Below are positions 38,101 to 46,232 of a DNA stretch of 64,000 bases, piece after piece; within the stretch, counting starts at the first letter, position 1; each line of letters begins with the position of its first letter. The stretch is from Biomphalaria glabrata (Eukaryota > Mollusca > Gastropoda > Planorbidae). The notes under the pieces were generated by a model, which was not told the origin of the DNA, did no database searches, and saw nothing but the letters and a program-made list of their open reading frames with translations. The stretch is taken from the NCBI RefSeq assembly GCF_947242115.1, contig NC_074720.1, forward strand, positions 29,044,645 through 29,108,644. Reading direction: 5' to 3'. The translations under genes were made by a program, and so were the position numbers.

Positions 38101-39603
38101 CACTATATTATTGCTAATAAATTATATCTGTGTTAATTAAAAATTATTTAGATTGTATTAAAAGAAGTAGATTCACTTCTGCAATATGTATTTATAGTAT
38201 ATTGTCTCTCTATATATGCCTACCTATATAATCTGTGTAGAAACAGACAGAAATAAATCTCTATAAATCATAGATCTATAAATTAATTATTATAATTTAA
38301 TAAACATGATATTTTCAACTAGGCTACATGTATTCTCTGTCTCTATTTCTTTTCATTCCCATCTAAGGACCCTCTTCTTTTCATATTTTGGATGTTCGTT
38401 TTGTTACACTTTAACATCCCCTCCCTCCCATAGATGCTTATAATTCTTTTCATGACTCTCTCCCCCTTCCCTCCACTGCCTGTATGATAGGTTGTGACAC
38501 TACACGCTTAGACTGGCTTAGTGTATACCTCTCCTCACCACCAGCGCTCGCCTGGTATGATCACCTGCAGTGGGCATGGTCTCTGGCTTCAAATTAGCAG
38601 CCCGCACTTTTTCTTTCATTCATAAATTATATATTCTAGATATCTTGATCTAGGTCACTTTTATTCATTGAAAAAATCATAGATTTATTAATCCCAGTAA
38701 TATTTCTTATTACGATTTTGCCTTGTGCACTATAGGAGAATGTGTTAAATTCATTATTAATGTTGAATGTCCTTTAATTTTATTTAACAGCTTACGGAAT
38801 AAATGTGATTGAAATGTCTTTCTAAAGATGTTTGGAAGCTTATTTTGATAGATCCACCAGCCTACGATCAAACAGGCTCATAATATAGCCTTCATCCCTT
38901 ATATGGGTGAATTGCCGGGGGAGGTTAAAACAATAGCTTTACATACTTGGTTACTGAGAATCTAAAAAACTGCCATCTGCTTTGGAAAAGCGGAACAAAA
39001 ATACAGGAACTTATCTAAAATTGGACATGCACTATCCTGAAACCTTGTTTTTAGCTCCAAACATAAAAACAAATTAATTATAAACAAAAAAAGCGACGTG
39101 TTTCTTAAAGGAGAATTCGATGAGCTGTGCCTAATATAAGAAGCTACTTTACTATAAATAATATATATATTATATTTTATATTTAAATTTAGATTTTAGA
39201 AGTTTAGACTAAGACTATTCTAGACCTAGATTAGTAGATAGTAGATATAGTCTAATGTCTAAGATTCATTTATGAAATATATAAATATACTATTAGATCT
39301 ATATAGAATATTATATAGAGAGGGTCTATGTATGTCTATTTAAAACTATTATGAATGCGAAATGTCAAGGTTCGTGTGTTTGTTGACATTCAGATTCACT
39401 GGATTCAGTTTCATTCATTAACATAACGATAAAATCTGAAGTGAAAGCTTCGAACCTAAATATGAAGCACTCGAGTGCATTTGCCTCTCATTCGCAACGT
39501 ATCGCAGAGCAATCCCATCTTTTCGAAAAATATTTAAATTAGCAAATAATGCTAATTTACTCTTAGGAAGCCGACAATATATTTTGCCAGCTGAAGCCGC
39601 CAT
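23122..39603 (-). CDS. PDHX: Pyruvate dehydrogenase complex component X (E3-binding protein), complete, 10 exons
   Basis: PDHX anchors dihydrolipoamide dehydrogenase (E3) to the E2 core of the mitochondrial pyruvate dehydrogenase complex. Minus-strand exons: 39603-39456, 34860-34783, 31708-31608, 30986-30772, 30099-30001, 28681-28501, 27549-27412, 25109-24951, 24683-24619, 23395-23122; all GT-AG, phases join to 485 aa (human about 501). Domains: basic mitochondrial presequence (1-49, few acidic residues, many K/R); one lipoyl domain (about 51-130, [13 protein letters not shown], lipoyl Lys92 in IETDKAMMD); Pro/Ala linker; peripheral-subunit-binding domain (about 181-214, ATGPAGAL); second linker; catalytic-like domain (about 255-485). 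The E2 signature DHRxxDG reads DSRGLNE here (Ser445 for the catalytic His), and only one lipoyl domain is present, so this is PDHX rather than DLAT. An in-frame ATG three codons upstream, and another at 39648, could also serve; MAAS has the better AAAATGG context. Confidence 0.95.
25240..25760 (-). mobile_element. LINE C-terminal fragment in PDHX intron 7
   Basis: On the minus strand it reads [20 protein letters not shown], then [20 protein letters not shown] and [19 protein letters not shown], the post-RT tail of a common LINE family (RILGIT... [12 protein letters not shown]... GKRRRGRQ). Other fragments of the family lie at 29680-29860 and 36490-36715. A hAT MITE sits at its upstream (right) boundary. 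Confidence 0.85.
25761..26424. mobile_element. hAT-type non-autonomous element in PDHX intron 7
   Basis: Ends CAGGGCCAGTCTTA and the inverse of CAGGGCCGGTCCTA form terminal inverted repeats. GCAAGAAG flanks both sides (25753-25760 and 26425-26432), an 8-bp target duplication as expected for hAT. The 664-bp interior is AT-rich with no transposase. Confidence 0.9.
26880..27200 (-). mobile_element. LINE fragment, post-RT region
   Basis: The minus strand gives [20 protein letters not shown], then [20 protein letters not shown], a worn version of the LLYGSESW...RQERRLNAFHMRCLRRILGI...WQDRV segment of RTE/CR1-like LINEs. It is truncated on both sides and lies in PDHX intron 7. Confidence 0.75.
27640..28030 (+). 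mobile_element. LINE 3' end encoding a C2H2-like finger, in PDHX intron 6
   Basis: The plus strand encodes [28 protein letters not shown] and [14 protein letters not shown]. This order, a GAPKKR-type basic block, a W-R-x-L segment, then a CPxCGKxCRxxxG finger start, is the C-terminal layout of LINE proteins whose tail resembles a zinc finger. Frames shift within it, so it is a relic. It is in opposite orientation to the gene. Confidence 0.75.
28740..29640. other. PDHX intron 5, right-hand part, no gene seen
   Basis: AT-rich sequence with short A and T runs. A 71-residue frame at 29455-29670 shows no domain. I see no repeat family. Confidence 0.55.
29680..29860 (+). mobile_element. LINE C-terminal fragment
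   Basis: The blocks AGAAAACAATGGAAAGACAA, AGGAATGGACAGGCCTGTCA and AGGAATGGAGAAAGGTGGTC encode the tail [14 protein letters not shown]...EWRKVV of the LINE family seen at 25240-25760. It is truncated to the last 60 or so codons and is antisense to PDHX. Confidence 0.75.
30266..30535 (+). mobile_element. tRNA-derived SINE, best-kept copy of its family
   Basis: Begins GGGGCATGGTGGATAAGTGG and continues with a TAAAGCACTTGGCTTCC A-box-like stretch and an AGAAGTCTCGGGTTAGCATC B-box-like stretch. The body has GACATTAGTTGGGAAAGTAA and the CCACATAACACC and CTGCCCTATAGATCACAAG blocks. It ends in an A-rich tail. Copies at 4945-5165 and 59217-59380 align to it. It lies in PDHX intron 4. Confidence 0.8.
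31265..31345 (+). mobile_element. Short LINE 3' tail fragment
   Basis: CAGGGTTTTGTCCAAGGCTT and GATTTGAGCCTCTCAAGCAC match the 3' end of the LINE at 42497-45130 (45070-45125). Only about 80 bp remain. Confidence 0.6.
32215..32893 (+). mobile_element. LINE 3' part, RTE-like, cut by a hAT insertion
   Basis: Encodes [18 protein letters not shown], then a [13 protein letters not shown]-like segment, [40 protein letters not shown] and [14 protein letters not shown], the standard post-RT order of these LINEs. Frames shift and stops occur. The hAT element 32902-34414 sits right at its end, with target duplication 32894-32901. It lies in PDHX intron 2 and is antisense to the gene. Confidence 0.85.
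32902..34414 (+). mobile_element. hAT transposon (ZBED5-like family), deleted, in PDHX intron 2
   Basis: Ends CAATGTTTCTCAAAC and the inverse of CAGTGTTTCTCAAAC form the TIRs. CTCTACAG flanks both sides (32894-32901 and 34415-34422), an exact 8-bp duplication. Coding remnants include [36 protein letters not shown] and [17 protein letters not shown] (BED finger with C-x2-C and HLETKYP), then [20 protein letters not shown] and LTIDDEM. The middle of the transposase, including most of the catalytic core, is missing and several stops occur, so it is non-autonomous. Confidence 0.93.
35160..36120 (-). mobile_element. LINE fragments, two families side by side, in PDHX intron 1
   Basis: The outer parts (35160-35340 and about 35990-36120) resemble the CR1-like tails at 5460-5650 and 45470-45660, for example GTTTTCTTGAGTTGAGGGAT-type text on the plus strand. 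The core (35370-35850) resembles the minus-strand C-terminus of an RTE-like LINE, with a GACCTGTCCAACG motif from the GH-V-x-R segment. The core may have inserted into the CR1-like copy. All are worn, and the boundaries are approximate. Confidence 0.6.
36490..36715 (+). mobile_element. LINE C-terminal fragment in PDHX intron 1
   Basis: Encodes [20 protein letters not shown], then [15 protein letters not shown] and a short basic end, nearly intact over about 50 codons and clearly the family at 25240-25760. It looks younger than most other LINE pieces here. Confidence 0.85.
36730..37812 (+). mobile_element. TIR element, left member of an inverted pair, PDHX intron 1
   Basis: Left end GTAGGTTCTTATATTTTGAA and right end, inverted, GTAGATTCTTATATCTGAAC, give TIRs of about 20 bp. 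The interior matches the reverse complement of 37832-39147 over most of its length but lacks about 230 bp. No transposase is visible. The superfamily is uncertain; the TIR has a Tc1/mariner-pogo look but no clean TA duplication is seen. Confidence 0.8.
37832..39147 (-). mobile_element. TIR element, right member of the inverted pair, longer copy
   Basis: Its ends are GTAGATTCTTATATTAGGCA and, inverted, GTAGCTTCTTATATTAGGCA. This copy keeps a segment (about 38080-38340) that the left copy lacks. It has no coding capacity that I recognise. Confidence 0.8.
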
Positions 39604-40253
39604 TTTTAACATTAATGTGCCAGGGCATAGGACAAGGTCAGTTGGCATGCTAAAACGCTAAATCTAAGTTCAAAATCTAAATACACAAACATATTTTTTT
39701 TTAATCCACTACACTTCTTCATGATCAATATAATCTAGACCTGGACACTGTCTACAGATATATTTATGACTACAAAACTTTGGATAAAATCGTATTTCAG
39801 ACCAGTATACTATTTCTTTTCCAAGTAAACAATAATTGGTTAGTTTTTACAGTTCCGTATTACAGCGAACAACTCAGACCAAAGAAGTTTCATGTCTCAG
39901 AGTTACAAATGCTCTTTCGAACTAAACATTTTATTCAAAATATTTGGAGTTTTAGCATTTACAAGCAAAAATGTTCCTACGAACTAATGAACTTGCACCA
40001 TAATTGTCACCATATTGGACTCCAGTTTTAATTAAAGCGGTAGGGATGGGGAACTACTCTTGCATGATGTGCATGTGTTATATACTACCATCATGGGCGT
40101 AGCCGAGGGGGGGGGGGTTTTCTTGGGGTTCAACCCCCCCCCCCCCCGAAATGAAATCGGGAGTCGGAATTTAGTGACTGATTTTTTGCTTTGATTTTGT
40201 TTATTTTAGGTGAGATTTTAATACTAAACCATCACTTGCCCTAGCACAACCAA

Positions 40254-40500
40254 AGGGGTTTTGAGTTTAAAACCCCCTACCACGGGAGGTTCGAGTTTAA
40301 AACCCCCTACCAGGGGGGTTCGAGTTTTAAAACCCCTACCAGGGGGGTTCGAGTTTAAAAACCCCTACCAGGGGGGTTCGAGTTTAAAACCCCTACCAGA
40401 GCGATTCGAGTTTAAAAACCCCTACTATGGGTTTTGAGTTTAAAACCCCCTACCAGGGGTTTTGAGTTTTAAACCCCCTACCTGGGGTTTTTGCAGTTAA
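40254..40500. repeat. 29-bp minisatellite inside the TIR element
   Basis: About eight or nine units of GGGGTTCGAGTTTAAAACCC plus CTACCAG, spaced 29-30 bp. Each unit is itself a partial palindrome (GGGG...TTTAAA...CCCC). Two end units read TTTTGAG in place of TTCGAG, as do the longer repeats that follow. Confidence 0.9.
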
Positions 40501-40599
40501 CTCCCCCTCTTCTATAAAACAAAACAAAAAAAATGCAAACGAAAATCCCCTAATTCCAAGAGCACAGTTAAGGAAGATTTTGATTTTAAAACCCCGTCT

Positions 40600-41160
40600 A
40601 AAATTTACGATAAACCCCCTCTTTAATATAAAAAAAGCTAATTACGCACTCAAAATGTTATTAGCGTAGCTAAATGGGTTTTGACTCAGATTTGAGTTTA
40701 AACCCCACTTCAGTGGGGTTTGAAGGTAAAAAATACCTCTTTTTAATAATAAAAAAAAAGCAAATTATACACTAAAAATGTTATGAGTGTAGTCTATGGG
40801 GTTTTGAGTTTCAACTCCCCTCCAGTGGAGTTTGAAGCTAAAAAGTACCTCTTCAATATAAATAAAAGAAAATTACTCACTCTAAAATCTATGAGCGTAG
40901 TCAAAGGGGTTTTGAGTTTAAACCCCCCTCCATCTTCAGTGTAAGAAAAAAAGCAAATTACGCACTCAAAAAGCTATGAGCGTTGCCGAAAGGGGTTTTG
41001 AGTTTAACCCCCTATTCAGAGGGGTTTGGTGCTAAAAATACATCTTCAATATAAAAAAAAGCAAATTACACACTAAAATTATTTGAGCGTAGCCAAGCCG
41101 ATCGGGGGTTTTGAGTTTCTTCTACAGATGGCTTTTTTTTTAAAGTTTAAAATCCCTCCA
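40600..41160. repeat. 115-125-bp repeats carrying degenerate copies of the element's own terminus
   Basis: About five units share GCAAATTACGCACTC, ATGAGCGTAGCCAAAGGGG, then TTTTGAGTTTAAACCCC. The ATGAGCGTAGCC piece is one base off the TIR CATGGGCGTAGCC, and it is followed by a G run as in the TIR. Spacing is about 105-125 bp. Confidence 0.8.
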
Positions 41161-41354
41161 GATGGTTTTGAGTCTAAGATCCCCCTACAGAGCATTTTGA
41201 GGTGGAAAACCCCCAACAGAAGATTTTGACGATAAAACTTCTCTTTTCGATATAAAATCTAAAGCAAACTACAGTCACTTAATTCCAAGAACGTATTCAA
41301 GAGAGGTTACACATTTTTACCAGTGGCAGGGCTCCATTAATAAACTGCAGTGAA

Positions 41355-41725
41355 TAGTCATCTACCGAAATCGAAAAACACTAAATATAGCTCAACAAAG
41401 ATGGCTAAGACAGATTTCAGGAGTCAGTTATAGAGATCGGATCTAAATCAAGGAAATCCTATGCCGAACTGGGAGTCGACCCCTTAGTAAGATTGTGAGA
41501 GAACGACGCATGAGGTTTGCGGGACATGTTCTCTGACAAAATGAATTACGCATAAGAAGAGTTGCAATGATATCCTAGTACAACTTGACGCCACTCATTC
41601 ATTGAGGTCCTCATGGTAGGTGGGAAGAGGCTTCAGACATTACCAGTGACAGATTTTTATGGAAACTGCTTGACGTCAAATGCTCCGAACGGCGTGGGAG
41701 GGTCTAAGTCAGTAAGAATAGCACA
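41355..41725 (+). mobile_element. LINE 3' fragment inserted in the 2.0-kb TIR element
   Basis: AACACTAAATATAGCTCAAC, the GATGGCTAAGACAGATTTC block, GGAAATCCTATGCCGAACTG and CGCATGAGGTTTGCGGGACA match the LINE at 32490-32650 block by block. It ends GGCGTGGGAGGGTCTAAGTC as the other copy does near 32870. Stops and small indels break it. Confidence 0.8.
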
Positions 41726-42109
41726 TTAGGTTTTTTAAATAGAACTTTTTAATAGCAGGAAAATGCACTGTAGATACCTCAGAATATGCATTTTGTTGGT
41801 TTTCAATATCAGAAATAGTGCTTGGCGGCGGGGCTTCCTGGCGCTACCCCAGACCCCTTTGCTAGTAATGTCGGGGAATCTACAATTTTTTTCACTAACT
41901 CATGGAAGAACCTATTCTAGGGCACAATAAACGTCTTCCGAAAGAATGAAGGGTCAGAATGTAATAAAGATTATGTACACACACACACACATAAATACAT
42001 ATAAATTTTTTGTTTCGCGGGAGGGGGGGGTCGGGGGGGGGGGGTAAAAAAAAATTCACCAACCCCCCCCCCCCCGAAAAAAAATCCTGGCTACGCCCAT
42101 GACTACCAT

Positions 42110-42496
42110 CATAGCATTGTTGTAAATCTGCCTTGCACCGGCGCTTTTAGCTCGCATCAGCCGAGACCATAGACATAAATAAATGTGAACAGAGAGACAA
42201 AGTTTACATTCGTCCATCGTGCTCCTCGAGAACTGGATTATGGACCTGAAGCGACACTGCGAAGGATTTTGTTGGTACTGAAAACAGGACTTCTGTATTG
42301 AAGGTTGAAGATTCTGTGTATGTTTGTAATCTATTATAACGCCTCTCATTATCATGCTCTCTACTGCAAACTGCACCACACGACACTACAAACTCAAAGC
42401 ACTTGACAACATGGAGCTCCAAAATAACGGAACACTTGTCCAATAAATCACAGTCAATACTGAAAATAGGCAACACTTGAAAGTTCTGAATCCGCT
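42110..42496. other. Unassigned block with better base balance, PDHX-APIP intergenic
   Basis: Less AT-rich than its surroundings, with overlapping minus-strand open frames (a 90-residue frame at 42204-42476 and a 107-residue one at 42056-42379). Neither shows a domain, and the second runs into the element's poly-C. It lies between two mobile elements and could be old intergenic sequence or an unknown repeat. Confidence 0.4.
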
Positions 42497-45130
42497 ATAT
42501 TAGATGGAGCGTTATAAGATCGAGACCTTAGTTAGTATATCGAAGGTGCCGATAGGATCCGCTAGTTCTATAAAACTTCAATTACTTCTCGATAGGCTTA
42601 ATGCTGCCATAAGGATATACCAACTCAATAAGGCTCCCGGGCCGGATGGTATCACCCCCGAAATGCTCAAGTATGTAGGGGAAAAAGAAGGGCCGTGCTT
42701 TTGGCATTTGTAAATAGAACCTGGGCAGATGGTCATATATTACTGGATTAGAGACGTCCTACAAGAACGTGCAATAAGAACAAGGATGTACGGAGAAGTC
42801 TCATTGGAAACGACCCTCGAGCACGGCCTCCCCCAGGGCTCCTTCCTGTCATGCGTCCTTTTCACGGCCTTCATAAATGACCTACCAGTTCAGCTAAAAT
42901 GCCAAAATCTGCTATATGCTGATGATATTGTCCTTTGGAAATCCGGAAGGAGCGCAACCTCTATACAAAAAGTGTTGCTCTGCTCATGCACACAAAAATG
43001 GAGGCTAGAAATAAACACCTCCAAGACGGTCTATTCTCTGTTCACGCTCGGGACTGGCATTCTCGGGGCAACCTTTCCAGCTCTCTCTTAACGGAGTGGC
43101 TTTCAGCATGGAAAAGCTACCCAATTACCTTGGTGTAACTTTAGATCGCAAACTAAAAATGTGTGAGCACATCCAGGAAGTTACAAGAAATGCCTCCGGG
43201 AAACTTGACATTGTGCGGAAGCTGGCATCCACGAAATGTGGAGCCCGACCAAACATGCTCCCATCACTGTATTTAAGAGCAGTCCGATCCTAGACTACAG
43301 CCTACCTGTGCAAATCTATGGCTCTAGGACTCTAGGACCACAGCTCTTGAACAACTTGATAAAATACAGTCCCAAGTACTAAGATTTGTTCTCTGTGGAA
43401 CCTTTAGGACAAGCCCAGTAAATGCTACTGAAATAATGGCTAATGTAGCCTAGACTAAAAAAAAACAAAGATTTACTGCTGCAGGGGTAGCCTAGGTCCA
43501 GGGTTAGGGGTTAGGAGGGAAAGGTCAGTACTGACTTGCTTTGAGCGGTATAAAAGGCTGGATGAATACTTCCCAGCTAGAAAACTAGTGAATGGTTAGA
43601 GAAGCAGAAGGCGTATCCAGATGCAGTCTTTTATGCATCATGCCACTAGGCTATCTGATAAAGCTGGCCTCTCCACCAACCGACAAAACATTCAACGTTT
43701 TCATCCCTTTTCCCCTTGGTGTCGCCCAACAACCCTAATGCCACTAAACTAAGGCAACACAGATTGTTGTGGTTACTGACTCAAAACCTGTACTACAGGC
43801 TTTGCAAAGCCCTGGACCATGGCGCCCCCAATATTGACACTGTCATCATGGCTTCACACAACATAAAGCATTGCTATGGCACCCGTGTAATAATGCAGTG
43901 GGTACCGAGTCACATAGGTGTGACTGGCAACACTATGGCACCCGTGTAATAATGCAGTGGGTACCGAGTCACATAGGTGTGACTGGCAACACTATGGCAC
44001 CCCTGTAATAATGCAGTGGGTACCGAGTCACATAGGTGTGACTGGCAACACTATGGCACCCGTGTAATAATGCAGTGGGTACCGAGTCACATAGGTGTGA
44101 CTGGCAACACTATGGCACCCCTGTAATAACGCAGTGGGTACCGAGTCACATAGACTGGCAACACTATGGCACCCCTGTAATAATGCAGTGGGTACCGAGT
44201 CTCATAGACTGGCAACACTATGGCACCCCTGTAATAACGCAGTGGGTACCGACTACCGAGTCACATAGACTGGCAACACTATGGCATCCCTGTAATAACG
44301 CAGTGGGTACCGAGTCACATAGACTGGCAACACTATGGCACCCCTGTAATAATGCAGTGGGTACCGAGTCACATAGGTGTGACTGGCAACACTATGGCAT
44401 CCCTGTAATAATGCAGTGGGTACCGAGTCACATAGGTGTGACTGGCAACACTATGGCACCCCTGTAATAATGCAGTGGGTACCGAGTCACATAGGTGTGA
44501 CTGGCAACACTATGGCACCCCTGTAATAATGCAGTGGGTACCGAGTCACATAGGTGTGACTGGCAACACTATGGCACCCCTGTAATAATGCAGTGGGTAC
44601 CGAGTCACATAGGTGTGACTGGCAACACTATTGACTCCTTGGCCCACCAGGGGGGGGGGGGCGAATTCCTCCCACGGAACAGGCTGTAAGTTTTCATCAT
44701 GCTCTGGCTATAATTTAAAAAACAGAAATGGAATAGTGGTTTAAGTGTTGGGACAAGTCCCAAAAAGCCTGTGGAGTCTTGGAGCCCATGAGGCGCACTG
44801 ACCGCACTTTCCCGTGGTGGAAGCTGTCCAGGCCTGAGTAAGCTATTATAGCACAGAGCACTGTCCTTTTGGCCCATTTTTTTACGGCTATGGCCAAATT
44901 TCGATTCACGGTGCCCCAGCTGCAGGGAAGAAGAGGAAACCGTGCCTCATATTCTGTTTGACTGCCCCAGACTTGCTGATCTCCGTCTCGACAGGTCTGG
45001 GAAACCAAAGATTCTCGCCCTGTATGGTGACATGTATATATATATATATATGCACTACGCAAGACGGCAAGGTTTCTGTCCAGGGCTTTTGCAAGAGAAG
45101 ATTTGAGCCTCTCAAGCCCTCACTCAAATG
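42497..45130 (+). mobile_element. LINE of the I/Jockey group with RT, RNase H and zinc-knuckle parts (relic)
   Basis: RT segments: NKAPGPDGITPEMLK (42635-42690), LEHGLPQGSFLSCVLFTAFI (42810-42880) and LLYADDIVLWKSG (42910-42950), with the catalytic YADD intact. Then KLPNYLGVTLDRKLKMCEHI and LDKIQSQVLRFVLCGTFRTS. At 43770-43930 comes an RNase H part, VVTDSKPVLQAL and MQWVPSHIGVTGN, which places it in the I-like LINEs that carry RNase H. After the tandem array, CPSCREEEETVPHILFDC (44920-44975) is a CX2C-H-C knuckle. It is 5'-truncated, with an AT microsatellite at 45035-45050. Frames shift several times, so it is dead. Confidence 0.88.
43866..44635 (+). repeat. 13-copy tandem array, 59-bp unit, derived from the LINE RNase H segment
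   Basis: The landmark GCAGTGGGTACCGA occurs 13 times. Full units are 59 bp, while several central ones are 53 bp because GGTGTG is missing. One unit has a small internal duplication (ACCGACTACCGAG, 44250-44260). The unit codes for QWVPSHIGVTGN, the RNase H motif of the host LINE. As 59 is not a multiple of three, the reading frame shifts from unit to unit. Copies are nearly identical, so expansion is recent. Confidence 0.95.
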
Positions 45131-45229
45131 GATTTTGATGATGATTACATTGTTTCTGAAACTTTTACTAGTTGTCCCCCCCCCTTTTTTTTTTTCCAGT
45201 TCTTATCTTAAATTACAGATTACAAACGT

Positions 45230-45850
45230 TACTTTGAAAAACAAGATAAATGCGTCCTACGCATTTCGTGTGTCAATCTGTTTGTGCATTTTAATAAATT
45301 ACTTAAACTTTGCTGATTCAGGCAACCCATTCCATTTTCTAATGGCATTAGGGGCATTAGGGAAGAAGAAGCCCTTATTCGAATTTGTTTTAGCGTAGGC
45401 CTATGGAATAAGAAATGTGCCTATATATACTTATGTGTGTCTTTCTGAGTTGTTTTTTTTTAGGTTTTGTTTTTTTTATTTGCAAATATGGTTCAGTGGT
45501 TTAGGGCCATTATTGCTACTTTACTTTTATTATTATTTAAAGTGTCTCTAAGTTTAGTGATTTTACTAATGGCCCGATGTTACTCTAATCAAATTTGAAT
45601 ATTCGTTGTTATAAATCTCATACTTAATGTTTTCTTGAGTTGAGGGATCCCAAACAGATGATGCATGATCTAATATTGACCTAACTTAACTTAAATAGCG
45701 TTTTAGGTTGTTTTTTTTTATGTTCTTGTTTGATTTGTAAAAATTTCTGCTAAGTAATGTTTTGCTTGATTTTTTTAAATAATTTCATCAATATGGGATT
45801 CTATATCCATGATAGCTTTTCTATTATTATTACAGCTAGATATTTTGAGC
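45230..45850 (-). mobile_element. CR1-like LINE tail upstream of APIP
   Basis: AGGCAACCCATTCCATTTTC, the ATTAGGGAAGAAGAAGCCC block and TTTTCTTGAGTTGAGGGATC match 5360-5650 in the same order and on the same strand. No intact frame remains. Confidence 0.7.
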
Positions 45851-46232
45851 TTTAAGTCTGTGTAACTGGTTTACCATGAATAAAATAGATAAGTGTTTAT
45901 ATTTAGTTTTTTTTGTTTGTTTGTTTGTTACTGCGTCAAATCCATAGACTAGACCTAAACAGATCTTGATCTCAAATCTACATTTAAAAAAAAAGGCTGG
46001 TAACTTACAAAATACATTTTTTAAAATGTTAGAGTTACTCCTCTTGCGTGATTTTTTTTTTTTTTTCAATATTGTGAAATATATCTACTAGATCTAGATC
46101 TGTAGGTAGATCTATACTATACGGTATAATTATAAAAACATATCTAGAGAGTAGAGTTCTTGACTAGACTAGATCTAGAATCTAGTTACGTGACTTACAT
46201 TTTGAAAATACCTCTATAGATTTCCATTAATT

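Larger units (their letters stand above)
36730..39147. repeat. 2.4-kb imperfect palindrome formed by two inverted elements
   Basis: The left arm (36730-37812) and right arm (37832-39147) are reverse complements for over 1 kb with a spacer of about 19 bp at the centre. Landmarks paired across the arms include AGGCTGATGGGCATATC with its partner near 38860, TGCCCACTGCAGGTGATCA with 38560-38580, and GACCTAGTTCCCG with CGGGAACTAGGTC next to the centre. The arms differ by substitutions and indels. The palindrome ends 308 bp from the donor of PDHX exon 1. Confidence 0.92.
40092..42101. mobile_element. 2.0-kb TIR element with 8-bp target duplication and internal repeats
   Basis: Left end CATGGGCGTAGCC and right end GGCTACGCCCATG are exact 13-bp inverted repeats, each followed inward by long G or C runs. 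ACTACCAT flanks both sides (40084-40091 and 42102-42109), an 8-bp duplication as made by hAT elements. The interior is a 29-bp minisatellite, then about five units of 115-125 bp, then an inserted LINE fragment. No transposase is visible, so the superfamily is an inference from the duplication length. Confidence 0.88.
39604..46232. promoter_or_regulatory. Divergent intergenic region between PDHX and APIP
   Basis: The start codons of PDHX (39603, minus) and APIP (46233, plus) point away from each other 6.63 kb apart. Of this, 40092-42101 is one element, 42497-45130 a LINE, and 45230-45850 a LINE tail. Non-mobile stretches that could hold promoter sequence are 39604-40091, 42110-42496 and 45850-46232. 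No TATA or ETS motif stands out. That a shared promoter exists here is an inference from the vertebrate arrangement. Confidence 0.4.

Noticed and set aside
23122-39603. Calling the minus-strand gene DLAT (E2) instead of PDHX
   Set aside because: Only one lipoyl domain, 485 residues in all, and DSR in place of the catalytic DHR motif.
42056-42476. Overlapping minus-strand frames of 107 and 90 residues upstream of APIP
   Set aside because: No domain, no splice or start context, and one begins inside the poly-C terminus of a mobile element.
44075-44467. 130-residue open frame
   Set aside because: It is a by-product of the 59/53-bp tandem array, with changing frames and no start or splice context.
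43866-44635. Regularly spaced repeat that could be mistaken for a CRISPR array
   Set aside because: The whole 59-bp unit repeats with no variable spacers, it codes for a LINE RNase H motif, and the setting is an animal genome.
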